Source: Acanthopleura granulata
Lineage: Eukaryota; Mollusca; Polyplacophora; Chitonida; Chitonidae
NCBI GenBank assembly: GCA_016165875.1
Contig: JABBOT010000080.1
Coordinates: forward strand, 9,530,172 to 9,594,171
DNA: 64,000 nucleotides
Direction of reading: 5' to 3'
Made by a program: the position numbers and the translations under genes. The notes under the pieces are model-generated. The model was given only the letters and a program-made list of their open reading frames with translations, was not told the DNA's origin and made no database searches. Shown here in pieces: positions 47,476 through 58,567 of this stretch. Each line of letters begins with the position of its first letter. The stretch's first letter is position 1.

Positions 47476-48766
47476 CTGGAAAAAACAAGAAATGCCAAAA
47501 AAAACAGTCACTCCTAAAGACTGGATGTCCTTGCATATCATTTCAAAATTGGTTTAAAATAACACAGAAAAATGTATTGCCTATCTCCATGCACAACATG
47601 GTCAGGAGGAATTTCTCTTTGGTCCAGAGATTTGCCTCTTGTTGGTCATATATATAGGTTTGTTTTAGGTTTAAAGTTTTAATTACCTTTTCTGGAATCT
47701 TAGTGATGTTAACATACACCTATAGTACAGACTGCAGAAGAGCTTTGTAAACCTTGGATATTCGATGATAATTTTGGCAGCAAAATGTGCATCAAGCCAT
47801 TTACACTTGATTCCTTGTTTCTAGTCACCACCCACATGGCACACCATTTTTCTCCCCGCATCAGAACTCCTTATTTCATTTCTTCGCCAGACTTGTCAAT
47901 AATTGTTGTGCCCCTCGTACCAGTCTTCTTACATATTATGTTGGGAAACAAACCATCAAGCATCAAAAACGCCTTAAAAACCGAAAAAATTAACAGTGGT
48001 GCATAAAAATCTAACCTGATGTTCACAGGTACATGATGTGCCAGTGTCAGTACTACAGGCGCTATAATATTGATAAACTTTGCATGCTACACTCTGCTGT
48101 CTCTACACAAACACTTATAAAGCATAACCACAAGCACCTAGTCCTACACAACATGACTAGGACTAGGTGGTGTTTTAGTCCTATTTAACATGACTAGGTA
48201 CTCCTATACAACATGACTAAGTGCTCCTATACAACATAACTAGGACTAGGTGCTGCTTTCTGCCTATTGAACATGACTAGGTGCTCCTATACAACATGAC
48301 TAAGTGCTCCTATAAAACATGACTAGGAGCTCCTATACAACATGACTACGACTAGGTGCTGTTTTAGTCCTATACAACATGACTGTTTTTTAACTATGAT
48401 TTGTGGCATTAAAGAACAGTCAAGCAACGGGCACTATACATGCAGGCGCCCCTTCATGTCTTTCAACATATACAGGACTCATAGACAGAATCATATACAA
48501 CGTTTCTCCTTCACCTGTGTGGGTTGTTGTTCTGTGCGCAACCACAATGAAGCAAGGGAAGTTTACAGCTTCTTTCAGGATAACCTATATTATCTCCACT
48601 GGTGTCATTTTGCCCTATTTCTCACTGAAAATCACGTGTCACTTTCGTTTTGTTGGCAACCGATTTGCACGTAACATTTAACTTAGCCTGTTTCTGTTTT
48701 CGGACACCAGCTTTTAGTTCCAACAAATCTCGCCTCCTCACAAGCGAGAGCTCTCATAGTCAAAAC
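47476..48766. promoter_or_regulatory. shared upstream region of the OPLAH/EXOSC4 head-to-head pair
   Basis: About 1.3 kb between the start codons. The OPLAH start codon sits right after an acceptor, so most of this should be OPLAH intron 0, with both start sites probably near 48.6-48.77 kb. No TATA box is convincing. A short inverted repeat (CTCGC...GCGAG) lies just before the EXOSC4 ATG at about 48729-48748. The exact start sites and the OPLAH leader exon cannot be read from sequence alone. Confidence 0.5.
48115..48390. repeat. short-unit minisatellite between OPLAH and EXOSC4
   Basis: Repeats of ACATGACTAGGTGCTCCTAT and ACATGACTAGGACTAGGTGC of uneven length (about 22-35 bp), about 10-12 units. 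Lies in the shared upstream region. Confidence 0.85.
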
Positions 48767-48937
48767 ATGGCGGGACTCGAGTTGTTGTCGGATCAAGGAT
48801 TGAGAATCGACGGACGAAAAGCGCATGAACTGAGAAAAATACAATGTCGAATGAGTGTATTTAGTCAGGCAGATGGCTCGGCTTATATTGAGCAGGGTAA
48901 CACCAAAGTTTTGGCCGCTGTCTACGGGCCACACGAA
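48767..48937 (+). CDS. EXOSC4: EXOSC4 exon 1 coding part
   Basis: 57 codons, MAGLELLSDQGLRIDGRKAH to AVYGPHE. Donor GAA|GTAAGC, phase 0. The 5' UTR extends an unknown distance upstream. Confidence 0.97.
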
Positions 48938-50704
48938 GTAAGCCGTCAATGTTGTGTTGTTTAATGTGGGTTGTTTTCCCACGTGGGTTTTACTTTTGCT
49001 TTCCGTACGGTAGTTGCAGTAGTGTACCTCTGGCTTTTTCGAGTGGTGCGTTAGCGGCGCGAAAGGTACAGTGTGTGTCGTTTTCTAACATGTCGCCCTT
49101 CTGATTGACGACTTCTATAGGTAAATATCTTCAAAAATAAGCCACGCAGATATCTTGTCAGAGATAGCTCTGACGTTGGGATTTGCATTAGAAATGACGC
49201 TGTCGCTCAAATATACACGTCAGAGAACACTAGTGTGAGAAAGGTGGTGTCTAACAGTTGGCACCCAGAAAAAGCCCACCACTTACCTGTAGCTGGTCAA
49301 ACCCTCATCGCAACATCTCCTCTTCCCATCGCCACATAATTTTGTAAGGTGCGAAGTCACAATGGTACGAAGTTACTTTGGTATGAGATCACTTTGGACG
49401 AAGTCACAAGGGTATGAAGTTACATGAAGTCATCCATCTTGCATCGTCAAGTGACACATGAAAGGCAGTCCTGATGAAATGACTGATTGTTTGCTCTGGA
49501 CTCTTCAGTTTCATACAAGTGAAATATATTTTGTGAATGCCACAAATAAATTTATAAATGAATAAATAAATCCTGCTTTAATTACTGTTGTGATAATGAG
49601 AGAAGGGTCAGAAATATTTAAATGTTATTGTTATGTTGCAAATTTATTCATCCTTCGGCAACAGATTTTACAAAGACAGCAACTCCTCATGAAATGTCTT
49701 TGTTGTAACTGATTTTTTTTACATTTCAGATTCGAGGTGGACGTGGAAAGGCTTTAGGAGATAAAGTTCTTGTGAACTGTCAGTACAGCATGGCAACTTT
49801 CAGCACGGGAGAGAGGAAGAGACGACCTCGCGGGGACAGGAAGTCCACAGAGATGACCATGCATTTGAAGCAAACTTTTGACGCTGCCATTATGACCAGT
49901 CTGTATCCTCGCTCTCAGATTGATATCTTTGTTGAGGTAAGCTTTTAAACTGAAAATTTTGTGTTGTTTTCGGTATTTAAATCTTGAATTGATTTGGTGG
50001 ATTTCTACTAAACTTGCAAGATCCCGTAATTCATTATTGCTTTCTCAAATGAAACCTGACAAAAATACATAAAATGAAGTGATTATGATGATATGATATA
50101 TAAACTGACCCTGAAATAAGGACATAATTATAAATCTCCTATTGAAAAACATCCTTCGGTTGTTACAAAGCTGATGCAGGGAGAAAAATCTGGCTGCTGT
50201 GTTCATATTAAGTTCACATGTTCAACATACAAAGTGAAACCCATTCAAGGGAGGTAATGATTGTAACCTGAAGTTAATAACTTGATTTAGTGAGTTACCT
50301 CCCTTAACCTAGCCTCAGAAATAATCATGGTAAACCAATTTCAGGTATTGCAGTCGGACGGGGGTAATTATTGCGCGTGCGTGAACGCCGCCACTTTGGC
50401 CTTAATCGATGCCGGCATTCCGATGAGGGACTTTGTTTGTGCTAGCTCAGCCAGTTTTATTAACGACACGCCTATAGTGGACATCAGTTACTTGGAGGAA
50501 TCGTCTGGAAGCCCTCAGATGATTATGGCCTTGCTTCCCAAATCTGAACAGATTGTGCTCTTGGAAATGAACTCGAGGCTTCACGAGGATAATTTGAGTA
50601 AAGTTCTGGATCAGGCCATGAAAGGCTGCCAGGATGTGTACAATGTTCTGAACACAGTCGTCAGGGAACACGTCTCCAAAGTTGCTCAGAACTGGGACCA
50701 GTGA
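48767..50704 (+). CDS. EXOSC4: exosome complex component RRP41, complete three-exon gene
   Basis: RNase PH-fold subunit of the six-membered ring of the RNA exosome, which processes and degrades RNA 3' to 5' in nucleus and cytoplasm. In animals the ring subunits are structural rather than catalytic (established knowledge). Joined exons give 57+69+119 = 245 residues, the same length as the human protein. Seen: DQGLRIDGR at residues 9-17, SAYIEQGNTKVLAAVYGP, the Arg-rich segment GERKRRPRGDRKSTEM, SQIDIFVEVLQSDGG, CVNAATLALIDAGIPM, and an acidic second half ending in QNWDQ. Start ATG has a fair context (AAAACATGG). Head to head with OPLAH; a shared promoter region between them is likely. Identity is very secure. 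Confidence 0.98.
49730..49936 (+). CDS. EXOSC4: EXOSC4 exon 2
   Basis: 69 codons, IRGGRGKALGDKVLVNCQYS to SQIDIFVE. Acceptor ACATTTCAG, donor GAG|GTAAGC, phase 0 to 0. Confidence 0.97.
50247..50305 (+). other. inverted repeat in EXOSC4 intron 2 near the 3' splice site
   Basis: AAGGGAGGTAA at 50247-50257 and its exact reverse complement TTACCTCCCTT at 50295-50305 could form an 11-bp stem with a 37-nt loop. The stem ends about 40 nt before exon 3, where the branch point is expected. Confidence 0.6.
50345..50704 (+). CDS. EXOSC4: EXOSC4 exon 3 with stop codon
   Basis: 119 codons and TGA, VLQSDGGNYCACVNAATLAL to VAQNWDQ. Acceptor CAATTTCAG, phase 0. An in-frame ATG just upstream (50327) is in the intron. 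Confidence 0.97.
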   Translation, partial: VLQSDGGNYCACVNAATLALIDAGIPMRDFVCASSASFINDTPIVDISYLEESSGSPQMIMALLPKSEQIVLLEMNSRLHEDNLSKVLDQAMKGCQDVYNVLNTVVREHVSKVAQNWDQ

Positions 50705-50754
50705 TTCACAAATAATCCCCCCCCCCATTCCCCCTCCACCATTTTTTTTTTCTT

Positions 50755-50760
50755 AATAAA
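50755..50760 (+). terminator. poly(A) signal AATAAA of EXOSC4
   Basis: Canonical AATAAA 51 bases after the stop codon, following a C-rich and T-rich 3' UTR stretch. Confidence 0.8.
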
Positions 50761-50837
50761 TTGTGTAAATATTTAAATTTAAGAATCTGTACATTAATTG
50801 ACTACTTTACATCAGTGTTATCTGCTTACTTACCCTA

Positions 50838-50962
50838 AGTTGGAAGGTTGTATAATAGCTTTCTGGAAGAGTTTCATCACCAGAAATAATATTTTATGAC
50901 ATTTATTTGCCTCGTAAAGATGCTTTTTTTTCTTTGAACAAAGTTTTAGGACGTTTATAATG
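50838..50962 (+). mobile_element. MITE-like element (family D), right half only
   Basis: GTTTCATCACCAGAAATAAT, ATTTTATGACATTTATTTGC, AACAAAGTTTTAGGACGTTT. Just downstream of the EXOSC4 poly(A) signal. Confidence 0.7.
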
Positions 50963-51175
50963 TTCATAGGTAATTTTTTTTGTGGAATGAATTGTTACTC
51001 AGTGTGTAGTGGAATTCGGGTCTCTTCGCACAAAAACCTGGTGAACAGCCTGAGTGGTTATGTCAGATTGAGAGGTTTACCACTCTGCCTCAGAGGATTG
51101 CCTATTAAAACCCATAAATTACGAACTTTACAACTTAGCATCTTGTGTATTGGAACCTGTGCTAAAAGAACAGAT

Positions 51176-51632
51176 CACATTTAAACAAACTACATATTAT
51201 CTAAAAGGCCATTTCGTGCTGATTCCAAATATGGTCTTCATTTTTTTTTTTTTTTTTGCAGTGATTAAAATGGAAATAAAGATTGAGGTGATACGGGATA
51301 GATTTTTGTCAGAGATTTTTGTTTTAGCTGCTAAAGTAAAACATGCTGTAACTGTTACATTTCCACATTAAATACCGATGCAGCAGATGTGCCTTATATA
51401 TATATACTCATGTAGAACATAGACATATTGCAAGGCAGAAGATGTTTGGGAGCTAAAAAGAATCTGTGGCGTCACTGTACTTCAGTGTGTTCAGTATTGT
51501 CTAAAGTCCACTGTAGCACATAAATCTTTATCTTCATATTAGTCTCTGGAAAAAGAAAGGCCAGAGAATAATGAAGACCAAATTTGGAATCGGTATGAAA
51601 TGGCTGAAAAAGTAATGCATGTTTAAAGCTCA
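51176..51632. mobile_element. foldback element (family E), long inverted ends
   Basis: Left arm AAAGGCCATTTCGTGCTGAT, TCCAAATATGGTCTTCATTT, TTAAAATGGAAATAAAGATT. Right arm carries the inverse: AAATCTTTATCTTCATATTA, AATGAAGACCAAATTTGGAA, ATGAAATGGC. Arms of about 110-120 bp flank a middle with CACTGTACTTCAGTGTGTTC. Confidence 0.8.
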
Positions 51633-51871
51633 GGTTGTGCATACATGGAAAGCACAATAACACAAAAGGTATAATTCGTCACTGATGTCAGATGTGTATA
51701 TTACTTACCGTAAATTAAAAAAATTCATGACGGTCTGAGGGAATCAGTGTTATGGTAAATATTAAGTTTTCTAATTCGAAAAGCTCTGCCTGTAATGAGT
51801 TTAGGTATTGCGTGTTATATTTATTAGGTTTTCATAAAAGTGTGTCCTACAGGTGAACTCTTTGACGGGCC

Positions 51872-52185
51872 GAGGTCAGGAGACCCACGATCAATCTTAC
51901 CAAACACTAAAATTGACACCTGTTGCTGCCTCGCTTGGCACTCAGCATTGAGAGGTTAGAGCAAGGAAACAAGACTGGTCGGCCATGTGCCAGTATAATG
52001 TGACCGGGTGGGGTGTCATGTCTGGTGCCTTTGGCATGATATTCCAATGGCGACAGCATGTTGGCAACATAGAGTCACAAGAACACACAGTACATATATA
52101 TATATATATGTAAATTCTAAGGATTTCTCGTCACCATATAATTGAAAAATTGTTGACCACTACATAAAACTCAAGGATAAATACG
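51872..52185 (+). mobile_element. SINE (family C)
   Basis: GGTCAGGAGACCCACGATCA, GTATAATGTGACCGGGTGGG, GTGTCATGTCTGGTGCCTTT, then a (TA)n run and CTACATAAAACTC at the end. Confidence 0.75.
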
Positions 52186-52989
52186 GTCATTCTTTGGTAG
52201 CCTTGCTACTAAATATACGTTAGCCAATAATAGAAGTAACAGCCAAAGACAGCAACTGCCTGAAACTCTACGTTGTGGTACAAAATCACCTTGTATCAGA
52301 GGGTTTTGTCAGTTCTACAACAGCCTGTAGGTAAAGGAAAACAAAAAAGAAAACTCCTTGATATTGCAAGAAAATGCATTTCGGTGTGGTTGCACGATAG
52401 GGTTAGGAGAATGGCACAGTGGGAGTTCTGCTTAAGGCTGTACTTGCCCTACCCTGGATTTCAGGATTTCCAGTGCTGTTAGAAACATGAGTGGTATGAC
52501 TTCTGTGCTGAAGCATGGCTGCCAGCTGAGGTTTGTCAGGTACAGTTCCCCAGGCTCAGGTGGTGACAACAAATGTTCCACGATATGGCTGAAAAACTAC
52601 TCGTGTGGCTTAAAGCCATAATCAGTCATTCATTCTAGTATTTGTCAGATGAAACTGTCATTATTGTGGCCTGAACATAGGCATTGAGGAATACCTCAGG
52701 TGTGTCCAATAGGACGGAGTTAGTTTTAATAGCTCTCAATTCAAGTTTCTGTGTCATAAATTGACAAAGTATGTGAATGTAATTGAATCCAGTAGATCTG
52801 TCCATCTGCACAGTTTGTTAACCTTCATTAAGTACCACCTGTCTTCTGCCTCTGTGGTGAGGAGATCTGTACATATACGTGCACTTGTGGGATAGTGCCT
52901 CAGGGACCTGACAGAGGTATAAGTATTTGTGTTAATGAAGTATTCTTTAGTGTGGAATAAGGCAACAATCAAATGAAAAAATCAGATAC

Positions 52990-53385
52990 AGACCACTGTG
53001 GGCCCGTTGGCTCGTATGGATAAATCGCTGGCTTGCTGCAACTATCATGCTCTTAGACTGTGAGGTCAGGTGTTCAAATCTAGCTCTTTCGATTTCGGCT
53101 GCATGTGTCATGAGGTTTGTCAGGCACATGGGGAAGGGTTTTTTCACTGTGAAGTTGGTGAGGGGGGGAGGAGGATAAAGGACTGGTTGGCTTAGTGTCA
53201 GTATAAGGTGACTGGGTGTCATGTCTGGTGTCTTGGGCATGATGTTCCAGTGTTGGCAAGACTCGGTAGCATGGACTCGCCCTTCAACAAGAAGACACAG
53301 TATAAATATATATACCTTTTAAAAACTCGTCAAGGTCATATAACTAAAAAATTATTGAGCACGACGTAAAACCCACGCATATATG
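52990..53385 (+). mobile_element. SINE (family C) with recognisable tRNA head
   Basis: Head GGGCCCGTTGGCTCGTATGG (A-box side) and GTCAGGTGTTCAAATCTAGC (B-box side), body GACTGGGTGTCATGTCTGGT and GGGCATGATGTTCCAGTG, end AAAAATTATTGAGCACGACG. Confidence 0.78.
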
Positions 53386-54286
53386 TCTGAACTCAATTTT
53401 TGCGATATTTTTCCTTATTGGTAACCACAACGAGAAAGTGGCCAGAAAACCCCTGGATACAAACATACATTGTTTTTGATTTTTTTTTACCAGATAATGT
53501 TGTAATAGAATTGTTTGGAATTCAGTTGGATCACCATAGTGAATAGTATAATCCCCAATGTATGTAGGCAGTATCTGCTAGTCTACAGCACCTAAGGCTA
53601 CTGCTATATACAGGTGTATAGTGGTGGAGATTTTCTTATGTAGGTGTACCATGTAGAACTTAGGTCAAATCAGAGAGGGACTTCAGGCAGAATTAAAAAT
53701 GACTTGAGGAATTCAAAAATTGTAGGAGAGAGCATGGCTTCAGATTACAATGGCTTAAATCACTCATGGATGGGGGGTGGGGTGAGGGGTGAGGTTGAAT
53801 GGATTTGGTGGGGAATGCACAGAACGAGGTTTTCCCGTTACAGTGACAGTTTGTTTCACCATCTGTGATAACTATAAGATGTGTGTGACCAGCCGTTACG
53901 TCATTGTAGTGCAATGGGAGATTACTTATTATTGGTATGTGTCACTTTTTGTCAGTCCTGTGGTGGTGTACAACAGGCAAATAAATCAAAGTCTGACATG
54001 ATGGTAAACATGATTTACTCATACAGTCACGCTGGTTTCCCACACCTGTGTCATACTAATGTATGTGTGTCGTGACTGTTGGTTTGAAAATTTCATCATC
54101 GGCTATTGCGGAATTTGTATAAAGCTATTATAAGATGATTAGTGTTTAATGGTTAAACTGAGATGGGCAAACTGACAAATAGGAGGCAGGCGATGATAAA
54201 CCATTAGGTGTTATGAAAGGGTGTATAAACTTTTTCCACTTTTTTATATTGACAGGAACTGTGATACGCATCACATAAAAGTTCCA

Positions 54287-54430
54287 TGTCTGCCAACAAC
54301 CTGTGATTGGTGGTGGGTTTCCCCCGGGCTCTGCTCGGTTTCCCCCAACAATAATGCTGACCACCGTCATATATTTTAAAGTGAAATATTCTTGAGTATG
54401 GCGCAAAGCAGCAATCAGATAAAAAAGTAA
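54287..54430 (+). mobile_element. truncated SINE (family A)
   Basis: TGCCAACAACCTGTGATTGG, GGTTTCCCCCGGGCTCTGCT, GTGAAATATTCTTGAGTATG, GCAATCAGATAAAAAAG. Confidence 0.85.
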
Positions 54431-54481
54431 GTCATAATAAATCAAATTTACTTCAGGGACCAAGTGACATATATCCAGGAA

Positions 54482-54717
54482 ACATCTAAGCTTTAAAACG
54501 AAAAGTTCCAATTCCAAGAGCAAAATGGTTTTTTTCCCACTGTTTCAGGCATTATTACGTCACTGTAAGTCCCACTGGTCAAATTCCCAAGATCCTTTTT
54601 ACAACACAGGTAATAACCGACTTGGCCAGACGATGTCTACAACAAAGAGGAGTATTTGTAAAAAAAAAGTTCAAACCTGGTGTAGCTTCCATTGTAAATA
54701 TAGTTTATGTAGCATTG
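54482..54717 (+). repeat. dispersed repeat (family G), partner of 14.36-14.64 kb
   Basis: GCTTTAAAACGAAAAGTTCC, CCAAGATCCTTTTTACAACA, CGATGTCTACAACAAAGAGG, GTGTAGCTTCCATTGTAAAT. Confidence 0.7.
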
Positions 54718-55229
54718 CAATGGGTCAACTGCCCATAGTTCAAAGAAAACTGTGATGAGATAATTTGATGATAACTGTCCATGCCATGAATTGATTTTTG
54801 GATTGGAGACCCATTTTGTGTACTTAAATGTTAAAAGGGATTTGTGGGTTGTAAGGTAATAGTTCATGCTGCCTTCTTGTGTTACTCTTTTTTTTATTAA
54901 AGGTTTTTAAAAAGCCCAAATCTTCATCCTTCCATGCTAAAACACTCGGTCCTTAGTATCTAGAGGCTGCAATAGCTTCTTAAGACTGAAAGTTTGAGCA
55001 CGGATTCAGTCAAAATGGAAGTTATAAGCAAATAAGATGCCCCAAAGCAATCTTTATCTGAACTACTGTGTTCTCAATATGTTTTCCGCCATTTCCGTCA
55101 GTTGTAATACAGATTTGCCTCCTCCAGTGTGATTTCCTACCTACATGTATTGTGAGTGTCATTGGTACCACCCGAAACGGACTATGTAGGCACAGAGCAA
55201 GTACATGTAACCATGGATTATGTCATGCT

Positions 55230-55350
55230 CATTTGGCACACAAGCCTCATTCAGGGGTAGACAACCGATGTGTGATTTTTCTTCTCTGAATTTTTTTTTT
55301 TAGTTAAATATGTTTTTATTTTCTACAAATTAAAATACTCACCAGGTGGA
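55230..55350 (+). repeat. dispersed repeat shared with 8.87-8.96 kb
   Basis: CATTTGGCACACAAGCCTCA, GACAACCGATGTGTGATTTT, ATGTTTTTATTTTCTACAAA. The matching text at 8.85 kb follows the THAP fragment; no THAP text was recognised here. Confidence 0.55.
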
Positions 55351-55354
55351 AAGG

Positions 55355-55860
55355 CACAGACCACATTTAAACAAAGTAGGCATCATGTCTAAAAGACCAT
55401 TTCGTACGGATTCCAAATATCTTCTTCATAAATTTTTGGCATATATTTTCAGTGATTAAAATGAAAGTAAAGAAAAAGAAAAAGGTACTGCAGTGGTCTA
55501 TTTGACCTATATTGACCTATTTGACCTATATTGACCTATTTGACCTATATTGAATAGGCAGTGGCACAGTGACCTCATTGTGTTTATGTTTGACATGAAT
55601 ATATATATGTAATACAACACCTGTTTAACGTGAGAATGAAATAACCACAGCATGTTTAGCAGCAAAAACACAATCTGTGACAGCACTGTGCTTCAGTCTG
55701 TTCAATATACTCTAGAGGGCCCACCGTAGCACTTAAATCTTTATTTCTATTTTAATCACTTTAAAAATATGCCAGAGAATAATGGAGGCCATGTTTGGAA
55801 GCTGCACGAAGTGGCCTTTTGGATGATGCATACTTTGTTTAAATATGGTCTGTCCTTGTA
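55355..55860. mobile_element. foldback element (family E), interrupted
   Basis: Left arm AAAAGACCATTTCGTACGGA at about 55390, right arm GAATAATGGAGGCCATGTTT at about 55775. The middle holds an 18-bp tandem repeat TTGACCTATATTGACCTA (55497-55555) and CTGTGCTTCAGTCTGTTCAA. Confidence 0.7.
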
Positions 55861-56647
55861 AGTAAAATGAAAAATTAAAGTGACACAGTTCACTCTTAAA
55901 GAAGACTACTGTCAAAGTGCTCTTGAGGAAATGAGCACTTGATGAACAGAGCAGTGAAGAGTTTCTATGTGTATGAGACAAAGCTGGTATAGTAACAAGA
56001 TGAACTAGAAGCTGTATCAAACTTTAACAGGCAGGGAATCCGTATCGTTCCCTTGCCTTCATTGCTTCTGGGGCCTTGGTGGCAGTAAGTGGTGGACTCT
56101 GGTCGACAAGGCGGCTGAATTGTGGTCTTCCAGTTTGCTGGTGAAAACAAATCACCTGTATCTCTGTTTAGGGTGAGAATGAAATAACCACAGTATGTTT
56201 AGCGACAAAAACACAATCTGTGATGTCACTGTGCTTCAGTCTGTTCAATATAGTCTAAAAGGCCCACTGTAGCACTTAAATTTTTATTTGTATTTTAATC
56301 AATTTAAAAAAATGCCAGAATATAATGAAGACCATATTTGGAATCAAAATGGCCTTTTGGATGATGTTTAAAAATGGTCTGTCCTTGTAAGTAAAATGAA
56401 ACATTAAACTCGGACAGGTTACTCGGAAGACTACTGTCAAAATGCTCTTGAGTAAATGAGCACTTGATGAACAGAGCAGTGAAGAGTTTCTCTGTTTATG
56501 AGACATAGCTATATCAAGCTTTAATAGGCAGGGAATCCGTATCGTTGCCTTGCCTACATTGTCCTTGAGGCCTTGCTAGCAGTAAGCAGTGGACTCTGAT
56601 GGACAAGGCTGTTAAACGGTGGTCTTCCAATTTCCTGGTGTAAAAAA
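55631..56647 (+). repeat. tandem segmental duplication, two units of about 0.48-0.54 kb
   Basis: Unit 1 starts GAGAATGAAATAACCACAGC at 55631; unit 2 starts GAGAATGAAATAACCACAGT at about 56173. Both continue through TGATGAACAGAGCAGTGAAG and GGCAGGGAATCCGTATCGTT to a GTGGTCTTCCA end. Unit 2 has several small deletions. Confidence 0.9.
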
Positions 56648-57339
56648 ATCTGTGTCTGACACAGGTGGGGAAATGGGTCATTGACGTGTCGCTGTCAAAG
56701 GCCAGTGATTACCTCTCGGTGATTCTACCCATAAAACAGCACTATAACCTGGGATATATACTTACATTTTATCCCAGCTATAATATTGTAGATGCAATTA
56801 TTGTACAGAATGGGAAGTCTGAAGCAGGCCTTGAACCAGTGTGATGTCAAAAATTGATAGTAACGCAATGTCCATTATATAACAATGCATATGTAGCAGT
56901 TTGTGCTGGAATGTCGTTCTGCCTTGAATTTGACGTCATTAAGACGAGCTGGGAAAGAAACGTACATTTGACGTGAAGAAAATGGCATCAGGGTTTTGCT
57001 GCTGGGCATTTGCTGGGTCTCATTGAAATGGAAGTCTTTTTAGCATTATTAAAATGCCAATCAAATAAGTAAAATGAATAAATCAAACAAGTTTTTGTGC
57101 ATTGTCAAAATCTTATTATTACTCTCAGGTGTATCTTTCCAATGTAGCATGGACCAGGGTAACTGTTTTTTTTTTTTGTTTTTTTTTTTAAATCGTTTAC
57201 AGATTATTTGTATTGAATACAAAGATTCAGTTGTTGATCTTAATGGCAGGGTTGTCTTGTTAATAGCATTGGTTTATTACAGACCAAATTTTGATACATT
57301 ATTAATATTTTTAGTTCATCGTGATTATGATTGTGTTGA

Positions 57340-58430
57340 GATCAACATTGTTGTACTGAAGATTGTACCATGTGTTGAGGACAACATTGTTGTACTGAAG
57401 ACTGTACCATGCATGGAGGACAACATTGTTGTACTGAAGACTGTACCATGTGTTGAGGACAACATTGTTGTACTGAAGACTGTACCATGCATGGAGGACA
57501 ACATTGTTGTACTGAAGACTGTACCATGTGTTGAGGACAACATTGTTGTACTGAAGACTGTACCATGTGTTGAGGACAACATTGTTGTACTGAAGACTGT
57601 ACCATGCATGGAGGACAACATTGTTGTACTGAAGACTGTACCATGCATTTAGGGAAACATTGTTGTACTGAAGACTGTACCATGCATGGAGGATAACATT
57701 GTTGTACTGAAGACTGTACCATGTGTTGAGGAGAGCATTGTTGTACTGAAGACTGTACCATGTGTTGAGGACAACATTGTTGTACTGAAGACTGTACCAT
57801 GTGTTGAGGACAACATTGTTGTACTGAAGACTGTACCATGCATGGAGGACAACATTGTTGTACTGAAGACTGTACCATGCATGGAGGACAACATTGTTGT
57901 ACTGAAGACTGTACCATGTGTTGAGGACAACATTGTTGTACTGAAGACTGTACCATGTGTTGAGGACAACATTGTTGTACTGAAGACTGTACCATGTGTT
58001 GAGGACAACATTGTTGTACTGAAGACTGTACCATGCATGGAGGACAACATTGTTGTACTGAAAACTGTACCATGCATTTAGGGCAACATTGTTGTACTGA
58101 TGACTGCTCCATGCATTTATTACAACATTGTTGCGCTGAAAACTGCACCATGCATTAAGGACAACATTGGTGGACTGAAGATTCTGCCATGTGTTTAGGA
58201 CAACATTGTTGTACTGAAGATTGTACCATGGGTTCACCACAACATTGTTCTACTGAAGATTCTGCCATGTGTTTAGGACAACATTGTTGTACTGAAGACT
58301 GTGCCATGGGTTTAGGACAACATTGTTCCACTGAAGATTCTGCCATGTGTTTAGGACAACATTGTTGTACTGAAGACTGTACCATGTGCTTGACAATATT
58401 GTTGGACTGAAGACTACCTTGTGTTTGGTA
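57340..58430. repeat. 39-bp minisatellite, about 28 copies, open in several frames
   Basis: Unit: GAGGACAACATTGTTGTACT + GAAGACTGTACCATGTGTT, with a variant ending CATGCATG. The unit is 13 codons and free of stops in one plus and several minus frames, so long open frames appear (up to 309 codons on minus, VEDNIVVLKTVPC-type on plus). No start context, splice sites or composition change supports a protein; the second half (58080-58430) is more diverged. Confidence 0.95.
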
Positions 58431-58479
58431 CACCATTCTTGTACTGAAGACTTGTATGTGTTGACATCACACTGCTGGC

Positions 58480-58552
58480 AACCTGCCCCCACAATGCTGG
58501 CCGCCTTCGGATATGTGAAATATTCTTGAGTTCAACCAAATAAATCAAATAG
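58480..58552 (+). mobile_element. SINE fragment (family A) inside the repeat region
   Basis: CCCCACAATGCTGGCCGCCT, TGTGAAATATTCTTGAGTTC, AACCAAATAAATCAAAT. Confidence 0.75.
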
Positions 58553-58567
58553 GTATCATTGATGAGG

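Noticed and set aside
57311..58240. A 309-codon open frame on minus and a 192-codon frame on plus
   Set aside because: Both are read-throughs of the 39-bp satellite, whose unit is a multiple of three and happens to lack stops in several frames.
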